A stretch of 64,000 nucleotides of DNA from assembly GCA_027076405.1 (NCBI GenBank), contig JALTJN010000177.1, positions 131,284 to 195,283 of the forward strand, in the 5' to 3' direction. Origin of the DNA: Chromatiales bacterium. GTDB lineage: Bacteria; Pseudomonadota; Gammaproteobacteria; UBA6429. The notes beneath the pieces are model-generated. The model did not search any database. It was not told where the DNA came from and worked only from the letters and a program-made list of their open reading frames with translations. This document shows positions 57,242-64,000 of this stretch, one piece after another. Each line of letters begins with the position of its first letter. Position 1 is the first letter of the stretch. The translations under genes were made by a program, and so were the position numbers.

Positions 57242-59131
57242 TTACATTGTTTCTAATAACAACTGATTAATCCGTGTAACAAAAGCAACAGGATCTTCCA
57301 ATTGTCCGCCTTCACTTAACATTGCTTGATCAAACAATAAATGAGTCAAGTCACTGAACTTGTCATCATCCTGCTCTTCACTAAGACGTTTAACTAACGG
57401 GTGCTCAATATTTATTTCTAATATTGGCTCAATATTAGGCACTTCATGTCCGGCCTGCTTTAATATTTTTTGCATGCTAACCGCCATGTCCTGCTGCTCA
57501 ACAACCAGACATGAAGGTGATTCTGTTAAACGTGTTGAAACCCGGACTTCTTTAACTTTTTCACCTAAGCTTTCTGTCATTTGCTTGAGTAATTTTTCAT
57601 TATCTTTAGTGGCTTTTTCAGCTTTCTCTTTCTCTTCTTTATCTTCAAGATCACCTAAATCAAGCTCACCTTTAGCAATATTAACAAATGACTTACCATC
57701 GTATTCACTTAAGTAAGACATCATCCATTCATCAACCCGGTCGTGCATTAAAATAACTTCAATACCTTTTTTCTTAAACAGCTCTAAATGAGGACTATTC
57801 TTGACCGCGGCATAAGAATCACCCGTAATATAATACAGCTTATCCTGACCTTCTTTCATGCGACTGATGTAATCATCTAAAGAAACATCTTCTACATCAG
57901 AGTCATTATTGGTTGTCGCATAACGGAACAATTTGGCAATTTTTTCTTTGTTTGCAGAATCTTCTGCCGGGCCTTCTTTTAAGACGCGACCAAACTCTGT
58001 CCAGAAAGAAGCATAATCTTCCGGCTTGTTCTTTGCCATTTTTTCTAAATGACTCAGAATTTTCTTGGTTGAAGCATTACGAATCGTATCGATGTGCTTG
58101 TTCTTTTGTAATATTTCACGAGAAATATTCAAAGGTAAATCGTCTGAATCAACCACACCTTTGATGAAACGTAAATAATTCGGCATTAACTGATCCGCAT
58201 CGTCCATAATAAAGACCCGCTTCACATAAAGCTTGATGCCCTTTTTCTGCTCGCGTTCAAACATGTCAAACGGTGCACGCTTAGGTACATAGAATAATGT
58301 AGTGTATTCCTGTGTGCCTTCTACGCGGTTGTGTAACCAGCTTAGAGGCTCATCAAAGTCATGGGCGACATGTTTATAAAATTCTTTATATTCTTCGTCA
58401 CTAATTTCAGATTTCGGACGTACCCATAATGCAGAAGCTTTATTTACTGCTTCTAATTCATCGGTTTTTTCGCCCTTGTCATCAATTTTATGCATTTTAA
58501 TCGGCAAAGAAATGTGATCAGAATATTTATTAATGATTGAGCGTAAACGCCAGTCATCGGCAAACTCTTGTTCATCTTTTTTCAAATGAAGAATAATTTT
58601 TGTACCGCGATCTTCTTTATTGATATTTTCCAGATCAAATTCACCTTCACCCGTCGATGACCAACGCACACCATGCTCTGCTCCTAAGCCAGCGCGGCGC
58701 GTTTCTACCGTAACATTATCAGCAACAATGAATGAGGCATAAAAACCGACACCAAACTGGCCAATCATTTGTGCATCTTTGGCTTGTTCACCGGTTAGAT
58801 TATCAAGGAATTTTTTTGTACCTGAATTAGCAATAGTACCAATATTGGCAATCACTTCTTCCCGGTTCATACCTATACCATTGTCTGAAATGGTGACTGT
58901 GCCGGCTTCTTTGTCAAAATCGACCAGGATTTGAAGATCATTATCATCTTCAAATAATGCACTATCACTTAATGCTTCAAAACGTAGCTTGTCACAAGCA
59001 TCGGAGGCATTTGAAACCAACTCACGAAGAAAGATTTCTTTATTGGAATAAAGCGAATGGATCATGAGGTTTAGCAACTGCTTTACCTCGGTCTGAAAAC
59101 TCAGGGTTTCTTTTTTAGCTTCGACCGTCAT
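57242..59131 (-). CDS. htpG: chaperone protein HtpG (Hsp90)
   Basis: The bacterial Hsp90 dimer. From the ATG at 59131 it has 629 residues, the family's size; an upstream start would add 18 unrelated residues. The N-terminal ATPase has [29 protein letters not shown] and [15 protein letters not shown]; the middle domain has [20 protein letters not shown]; the C-terminal dimerisation domain ends near [18 protein letters not shown]. Heat-shock-type promoter upstream. Confidence 0.97.
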   Translation of the reverse strand: MTVEAKKETLSFQTEVKQLLNLMIHSLYSNKEIFLRELVSNASDACDKLRFEALSDSALFEDDNDLQILVDFDKEAGTVTISDNGIGMNREEVIANIGTIANSGTKKFLDNLTGEQAKDAQMIGQFGVGFYASFIVADNVTVETRRAGLGAEHGVRWSSTGEGEFDLENINKEDRGTKIILHLKKDEQEFADDWRLRSIINKYSDHISLPIKMHKIDDKGEKTDELEAVNKASALWVRPKSEISDEEYKEFYKHVAHDFDEPLSWLHNRVEGTQEYTTLFYVPKRAPFDMFEREQKKGIKLYVKRVFIMDDADQLMPNYLRFIKGVVDSDDLPLNISREILQKNKHIDTIRNASTKKILSHLEKMAKNKPEDYASFWTEFGRVLKEGPAEDSANKEKIAKLFRYATTNNDSDVEDVSLDDYISRMKEGQDKLYYITGDSYAAVKNSPHLELFKKKGIEVILMHDRVDEWMMSYLSEYDGKSFVNIAKGELDLGDLEDKEEKEKAEKATKDNEKLLKQMTESLGEKVKEVRVSTRLTESPSCLVVEQQDMAVSMQKILKQAGHEVPNIEPILEINIEHPLVKRLSEEQDDDKFSDLTHLLFDQAMLSEGGQLEDPVAFVTRINQLLLETM

Positions 59132-59172
59132 ATTACTCTCTCTATAAATTAATGTTGAATTTGATGCTACTT

Positions 59173-59202
59173 TATATATTGCCAAAAGCAGTGAAATTCA
59201 AG
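59173..59202 (-). promoter_or_regulatory. overlapping sigma-70 and sigma-32-like promoter of htpG
   Basis: On the minus strand TTGAAT (59201-59196), a 17-base spacer and TATATA (59178-59173) fit sigma-70. The same region reads CTTGAA-N14-GCAATATA, close to the sigma-32 consensus (CTTGAAA / CCCATNTA). Confidence 0.6.
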
Positions 59203-59229
59203 GCTGATATTTGAATTTTTTTAAAATAT

Positions 59230-60078
59230 TTATGGCAAAAATGTCCGTGAGCCGATTTTGAGCATATTCATGATATTTGATGAAACTTCTTCAATTGACA
59301 TACTGCTTACATCAAAATAAGGGATGTTCTGCTGTTGAAACAGGCTTTTCGTCTGTCGTATTTCATACTGACACTGTGATAGCGACGAGTACTGACTATC
59401 AGCACGCCGTTTTGTGCGAATACTTTGTAGCCGCTCAGGGGTCACTAACAAGCCAAATAATTTGTCTTTATGCACCTTTAAAGGTGCAGGTAATGAATGG
59501 CTGTCGAGTTCTTCATCCACAATCGGGTAATTGGCCGCTCTTAAACCATAATGCATCGCCAAATAAAGACTGGTTGGTGTTTTGCCGGTACGTGAAGCAC
59601 CAATCAAAATTACATCAGCCTGAGAATATTCTCTTGCTCCAACCCCGTCATCTGTTTTTAAGGAATAATTTACCGCTTCAATTCGCTCGCTGTAATAGGC
59701 ATCATCTACAATGCCATGTGCCCTGCCCAATCCGAGTTTAGCCTCATAACCAATTTCTTTTTCAATCGGAGCAATAAATGTATCAAAGACATCAAGATAC
59801 AACCCATTTGCAGTTGCCATAATCTGGCGTAACTTCGGCGTCACTAAAGTGCTTAAAATAATTGGGCGTAATCCGGTTTCTTCTGCATATTTATTAATCG
59901 TTTCAACAGCTTCTTTTGTCTTATCAACTGTATCAATAAAACGTAATGAGTGAGACTCAAATTGAGTGGATGAAAATTGATACAACAAACTACGACCCAA
60001 TGTTTCCACCGTAATACCCGTGCTATTAGAAACAAAGAAAATAGCCCGGGAATTTTTTATTATATCTTTCATAATCAT
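59230..60078 (-). CDS. ppsR: PEP synthase regulatory protein (bifunctional kinase/pyrophosphorylase)
   Basis: Phosphorylates PEP synthase with ADP to inactivate it, and reverses this with phosphate. The 282 residues hold the P-loop GASRTGKTPTSLYLAMHYGL, RAANYPIVDEEL, and the KLFGLLVTPERLQSIR block. The N-terminus reads FVSNSTGITVETLG where most members have SDGTG or similar, so an Asp-Gly pair is Asn-Ser. Divergent from ppsA with 78 bases between, the usual arrangement. Confidence 0.93.
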   Translation of the reverse strand: MIMKDIIKNSRAIFFVSNSTGITVETLGRSLLYQFSSTQFESHSLRFIDTVDKTKEAVETINKYAEETGLRPIILSTLVTPKLRQIMATANGLYLDVFDTFIAPIEKEIGYEAKLGLGRAHGIVDDAYYSERIEAVNYSLKTDDGVGAREYSQADVILIGASRTGKTPTSLYLAMHYGLRAANYPIVDEELDSHSLPAPLKVHKDKLFGLLVTPERLQSIRTKRRADSQYSSLSQCQYEIRQTKSLFQQQNIPYFDVSSMSIEEVSSNIMNMLKIGSRTFLP

Positions 60079-60156
60079 TGATTTATTAACTGTCCACGCT
60101 TACATTATATTAATAGTATAAACCAATAACATAGTATAACAATCTGGTATTCCCCT

Positions 60157-62544
60157 ATGACAAGCACTCAATACATCTTATGGTTTGATGAAGTAAGTTT
60201 AAAAGACCTTCCTCAAGTGGGTGGTAAAAATTCATCACTAGGCGAGATGATTAATCACTTGTCCAAATCTAACATAAATGTCCCCGGTGGTTTTGCCACA
60301 ACCTCTGATGCTTTTCGTTTTTTTATCAGTGAAACAAACCTTAAAACTAAAATTCATGACGTTCTGGATAAACTTGATGTACATGATGTTAGCGCATTAA
60401 AAAAAGCAGGCAAAGAAATTCGTCAGTGGGTGTATGACGCGACAATGCCTCAACAACTCGAAGACACGATACGTACAGCCTACCAGAAACTTGTTAAACA
60501 ATATGGTGAACAGGCAAGTTATGCGGTGAGATCATCTGCAACAGCAGAAGATTTAGTCGATGCCTCTTTTGCCGGTCAGCAAGAAACTTACCTAAACATT
60601 CAGGGTGAAGAGGCCATATTAAACGCGATACAAGCTGTATTTGCTTCTTTATATAATGATCGGGCGATTGCCTATCGTGTTCATCATGGTTTTAATCATG
60701 ATGATGTCGCTCTGTCGGCAGGTATTCAATTAATGGTACGTAGCGATCTTGGTAGTAGCGGTGTGATGTTTACACTTGATACAGAATCCGGTTTTGACAA
60801 TGTGATATTTGTCACCTCAGCTTATGGCCTGGGAGAGTCAGTGGTTCAGGGGAGTGTTAATCCTGATGAATTCTATGTTTACAAACCTGCTTTAGAAAAC
60901 AATAACAACGCAATATTACGTCGAACACTCGGTAGTAAAAAACGCAGAATGATTTTTACTGACACTCAGGATCATAATAATTCAACCATTACGATTGATA
61001 CCACGGATGATGAACAGAATAAATTTAGCTTAAGCGATGATGAAGTTATGTCTGTCGCAGAAATGGGAGCCGAAATTGAAAAACATTATGGTAAACCTAT
61101 GGATATTGAATGGGCTAAAGATGGATTAAGTGGCGAAATTTATATTGTTCAGGCACGGCCTGAAACCGTTAAAAGTCAGGATAACCGACATGTCCTGAAA
61201 CGCTATGAATTAAAATCCGGGGTAGCGAAACGCAATATTTTGGTATCAGGAAGAAGTGTTGGACAACGTATCGGCAATGGTAAAGTGCGTGTCATATTAA
61301 AAGCCAGCGAGATGGATCAACTTGTAGATGGCGAGATTCTGGTAACCGATATGACCGATCCCGATTGGGAGCCGGTCATGAAACGGGCTAGTGCCATAGT
61401 AACAAATCGAGGTGGTCGCACATGTCATGCTGCAATTATCGCTCGTGAATTAGGCGTTCCTGCAGTTGTGGGCACAAGTGATGCATCCCGCGTTTTACAA
61501 AATGGTCAGGAAGTCACTATCAGCTGTGCTGAAGGCGATGAAGGCTTTATCTACGAAGGTATTCAGGAGTTTGTTATTAATAAAATTGATCTTCAGGAAA
61601 TGCCCGAGCTCCCCTTCAAAATAATGTTAAATGTCGCTACACCTGATCGTGCTTTTGATTTTAGCTTTTTGCCTAATCATGGTGTTGGTCTGGCCCGACT
61701 TGAATTTATTATTGCCCGTTCTATTGGTATACATCCAAAAGCCTTATTACAATATAACTTACAAGCGGATGAAATTAAGAAAAAAATAAATGAACGTATT
61801 AAAGGTTATGCAGATCCGGTTAGTTTTTATATTGAGAAATTAACAGAAGGTATTGCAACCATTGCTGCAGCCTTTTATCCAAAGCCAGTTATTGTGCGCT
61901 TATCAGACTTTAAAACTAATGAATATGCCAACCTGATTGGTGGCGAACAGTATGAGCCTCATGAAGAAAATCCCATGATTGGTTTTCGCGGTGCTTCACG
62001 CTACATCGATGTAAAGTTTCAGGACTGTTTTGAACTTGAATGTTTTGCTATTAAAAAAGTTCGTGATGATATGGGCTTAACTAATGTTGCGATTATGATT
62101 CCTTTTGTGCGAACCGTTGAAGAGGCACATGAAGTCACTAATCTGCTAAAGGAAAATGATCTGGTACGTGGCGAAAATGATTTAAAAATAATGATGATGT
62201 GTGAAATCCCGTCGAATGCTTTATTAGCTAAACAATTTTTAAAATATTTCGATGGTTATTCAATCGGTTCAAATGATATGACGCAGTTAACTCTGGGTTT
62301 GGATAGAGACTCTGAACTGATTGCAGAACGATTTGATGAACGTAATGAAGCAGTTAAATCTTTACTAAGTATGGCAATATCTGAATGTAAATTTTCCAAT
62401 AAATATATTGGCATTTGCGGCCAAGGTCCATCTGATCATCCCGACTTTGCCTTCTGGCTAATGGAACAAGGTATTAATAGCGTTTCACTGAACCCCGATA
62501 GTGTTATCAAGACATGGTTATACCTTGCAGAAAATATTAAATAA
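60157..62544 (+). CDS. ppsA: phosphoenolpyruvate synthase
   Basis: Converts pyruvate and ATP to PEP, AMP and phosphate; entry to gluconeogenesis. The 795 residues have the N-terminal ATP-grasp domain ([20 protein letters not shown]), the swivelling domain with catalytic His in [20 protein letters not shown], and the C-terminal TIM barrel ([15 protein letters not shown], then [17 protein letters not shown]). Length is standard. Confidence 0.97.
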   Translation: MTSTQYILWFDEVSLKDLPQVGGKNSSLGEMINHLSKSNINVPGGFATTSDAFRFFISETNLKTKIHDVLDKLDVHDVSALKKAGKEIRQWVYDATMPQQLEDTIRTAYQKLVKQYGEQASYAVRSSATAEDLVDASFAGQQETYLNIQGEEAILNAIQAVFASLYNDRAIAYRVHHGFNHDDVALSAGIQLMVRSDLGSSGVMFTLDTESGFDNVIFVTSAYGLGESVVQGSVNPDEFYVYKPALENNNNAILRRTLGSKKRRMIFTDTQDHNNSTITIDTTDDEQNKFSLSDDEVMSVAEMGAEIEKHYGKPMDIEWAKDGLSGEIYIVQARPETVKSQDNRHVLKRYELKSGVAKRNILVSGRSVGQRIGNGKVRVILKASEMDQLVDGEILVTDMTDPDWEPVMKRASAIVTNRGGRTCHAAIIARELGVPAVVGTSDASRVLQNGQEVTISCAEGDEGFIYEGIQEFVINKIDLQEMPELPFKIMLNVATPDRAFDFSFLPNHGVGLARLEFIIARSIGIHPKALLQYNLQADEIKKKINERIKGYADPVSFYIEKLTEGIATIAAAFYPKPVIVRLSDFKTNEYANLIGGEQYEPHEENPMIGFRGASRYIDVKFQDCFELECFAIKKVRDDMGLTNVAIMIPFVRTVEEAHEVTNLLKENDLVRGENDLKIMMMCEIPSNALLAKQFLKYFDGYSIGSNDMTQLTLGLDRDSELIAERFDERNEAVKSLLSMAISECKFSNKYIGICGQGPSDHPDFAFWLMEQGINSVSLNPDSVIKTWLYLAENIK

Positions 62545-62553
62545 TTTTAATCA

Positions 62554-62581
62554 TAAAAAAACCGCACTTGGCGGTTTTTTT
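62554..62581 (+). terminator. terminator of ppsA
   Basis: A-run, stem ACCGC / GCGGT with ACTTG loop, and T-run. It is also placed to end the convergent aminotransferase gene. Confidence 0.85.
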
Positions 62582-62599
62582 ATGACTTGTTTTAAGTAA

Positions 62600-63721
62600 T
62601 TATTTTCCCAAAACTTCTTTTAATGAACTTAAACAATAATCAACATTCTTTTCATTGCAAGCATGTCCCATTAAACCAATACGCCACACTTTACCGGCTA
62701 ATGTACCTAAACCAGCACCAATTTCAAGATTGTAATCATTCAGTAACTTGCTACGAACTTCAGCATCATCGACACCTTCTGGAATATAAACAGCATTGAG
62801 TTGTGGTAAGCGATCACCTTCTTTAACAACAAAACCAATTCCCATATCTTCAAGACCGGCTTTTAATTTCAAATGCATATCCATGTGGCGCTGCCATGAA
62901 TTTTCCAACCCTTCTTCCTGCAATATCACTAAAGATTCATGTAAGCCATAAAGCGTATTAACTGGTGCAGTATGATGATAAGAACGTTTTGCACCCGCGC
63001 CCCAATACCCCATTACCAGACTCATATCTAAGAACCAACTTTGTACTTTAGTTTTACGATTTTTGATAATTTCCGATGCGCGCTCATTAAAACTGACAGG
63101 AGATAAACCCGGAGGTGCAGATAAACATTTCTGTGTACCGGAATAAATAGCATCGATATCCCACTCATCAACTTTTAATGGTGAACCGGCTAATGAAGTC
63201 ACTGCATCAACAATCACTAAACAATCATGATCATGAGCCAACTTAGTCAGTGTTTCTGCATCTGACATTGCTCCGGTTGATGTTTCGGCATGAACAAAAG
63301 CAACAAATTTAGCATCAGGATTCGTTTTTAGTGCATCTTCAACTTTTTGCGGGCTAACAACTGTTCCCCACTTGTCTTCAACCATAATTGCAGTTGCGCC
63401 AATGCGTTCCACATTTTCTTTCATGCGGCCACCGAAGACACCATTTTGGCAGACGATAACTTTATCACCCGGCTCAACTAAATTAACAAAACAGGTTTCC
63501 ATTCCCGCCGAGCCCGGCGCTGAAACAGGAAACGTTAATTCATTTTTTGTCATAAAGGCATACTGTAATAAACTTTTCATTTCATCCATCATGCCGACAA
63601 ATTCAGGATCTAGATGCCCAATCGTTGGTCGAGCCATAGCTTGAAGTACGCGATCACTCACATCTGAAGGACCCGGTCCCATTAATGTACGTTTAGTTGG
63701 TTGAAATGATGAAATTGTCAT
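62600..63721 (-). CDS. serine-glyoxylate aminotransferase (class V)
   Basis: A PLP enzyme transferring the amino group of serine or alanine to glyoxylate. The 373 residues are typical for the family: N-terminal LMGPGPSDVSDRVLQAMA, FVHAETSTGAMSDAE, catalytic Lys in YSGTQKCLSAPPGLSPV, and GAKRSYHHTAPVNTLYGLHE. With glcDEF it can return glycolate carbon to the glycine/serine pool, or act in serine-cycle C1 metabolism. Confidence 0.92.
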   Translation of the reverse strand: MTISSFQPTKRTLMGPGPSDVSDRVLQAMARPTIGHLDPEFVGMMDEMKSLLQYAFMTKNELTFPVSAPGSAGMETCFVNLVEPGDKVIVCQNGVFGGRMKENVERIGATAIMVEDKWGTVVSPQKVEDALKTNPDAKFVAFVHAETSTGAMSDAETLTKLAHDHDCLVIVDAVTSLAGSPLKVDEWDIDAIYSGTQKCLSAPPGLSPVSFNERASEIIKNRKTKVQSWFLDMSLVMGYWGAGAKRSYHHTAPVNTLYGLHESLVILQEEGLENSWQRHMDMHLKLKAGLEDMGIGFVVKEGDRLPQLNAVYIPEGVDDAEVRSKLLNDYNLEIGAGLGTLAGKVWRIGLMGHACNEKNVDYCLSSLKEVLGK

Positions 63722-63869
63722 AGGAAACCCTTAATTAAAATAATTTGATGATTTTATCAGCGGCTGATTCTATCACCTAGTGCTTTAGTCAGGAATAGCT
63801 AGTCTCATTATTTAGCCGTAGATTTCGGAAAAATTTTGTCCCAAACATAAGAATTCTATTTATCATCAC

Positions 63870-63899
63870 TTGGGGAACCAAATATTTTTCCGCTATACT
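63870..63899 (+). promoter_or_regulatory. candidate promoter of the right-edge gene
   Basis: TTGGGG, an 18-base spacer and TATACT (63894-63899), 36 bases before the ATG. Confidence 0.5.
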
Positions 63900-63934
63900 A
63901 TCTCGTCTTATTTCCACACATTTAAGGCGTATTT

Positions 63935-64000
63935 ATGTCTGCTCAACTCCCACTCATTATCGAACCCACTGAATTACAGCAGTATTTAAACGATGAAAAT
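63935..64000 (+). CDS. start of a rhodanese-like sulfurtransferase (partial)
   Basis: The first 22 codons are present (MSAQLPLIIEPTELQQYLND and on). AAGG lies 7 bases before the ATG. The opening LPLIIEPTELQQYL resembles the N-terminus of gammaproteobacterial rhodanese / 3-mercaptopyruvate sulfurtransferases, which often read PLIVEPEQL. The active site is outside the window, so the call is tentative. Confidence 0.5.
   Translation, partial: MSAQLPLIIEPTELQQYLNDEN

Overview
The window is chromosomal DNA from an AT-rich gammaproteobacterium. The gene order rpsF-rpsR-(DUF2232)-rplI, rlmB-rnr, tRNA-Leu, purA-hisZ-DUF2065-hflC-hflK-hflX-hfq-miaA-mutL-ami-tsaE-nnr with a divergent queG is the classic gammaproteobacterial backbone (E. 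coli 'yje' region; Pseudomonas also has a tRNA-Leu between purA and rnr). Glycolate oxidase (glcDEF), serine-glyoxylate aminotransferase, PEP synthase with its regulator, and a rhodanese-like start at the right edge fit, but do not prove, an autotrophic, possibly sulfur-oxidising lifestyle that salvages glycolate made by RuBisCO. A perfect FNR-type palindrome suggests oxygen-responsive control.

Layout. 1-6230: ribosomal protein operon (minus strand, with an S6:S18-type autoregulatory leader before rpsF), rlmB and rnr. 6411-6497: tRNA-Leu(CAG) with its own promoter. 6501-17489: an accessory block made only of signal-transduction genes, all on the minus strand, lying exactly where the backbone should run from tRNA-Leu to purA. 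It holds an intact 1041-residue hybrid histidine kinase with an HTH-receiver protein in front of it, a stand-alone receiver, a partner-switching pair (STAS antagonist plus receiver-PP2C-ATPase, like HsbA/HsbR), a decayed paralogue of the hybrid kinase, and a decayed DUF3365 (haem-binding) kinase. 17694-31808: purA to nnr on the minus strand, interrupted by a glycosyltransferase pseudogene. 31816-43394: queG, a small FlgC-like protein, a lipoprotein, mobA-moeA, a thioredoxin, hslR-nudix, glcDEF, an unknown protein with ycgL, cbiZ and a bolA-family gene. 43401-49499: a Lon-like protease divergent from an IscR-like regulator that lacks the cluster cysteines, two tiny membrane-protein genes (one behind the FNR box), an HDOD-GAF protein, yaiI and a receiver-like protein. 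49668-57190: a cold-shock DEAD-box helicase, a P-type cation ATPase, rsmJ, a glycosyltransferase and an unknown protein. 57242-64000: htpG, divergent ppsR/ppsA, serine-glyoxylate aminotransferase, and the start of a rhodanese-like gene.

How the parts work together. Most genes are housekeeping (translation, tRNA and rRNA modification, mismatch repair, membrane-protein quality control, wall splitting). The metabolic genes connect glycolate to glyoxylate to glycine/serine, and pyruvate to PEP. The distinctive parts are the signalling block, which shows duplication followed by decay, the FNR-linked micro-membrane protein, several families of intergenic repeats, and two convergent gene pairs that share a CTAG double stop. 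No phage, IS element, CRISPR array or rRNA operon is visible.
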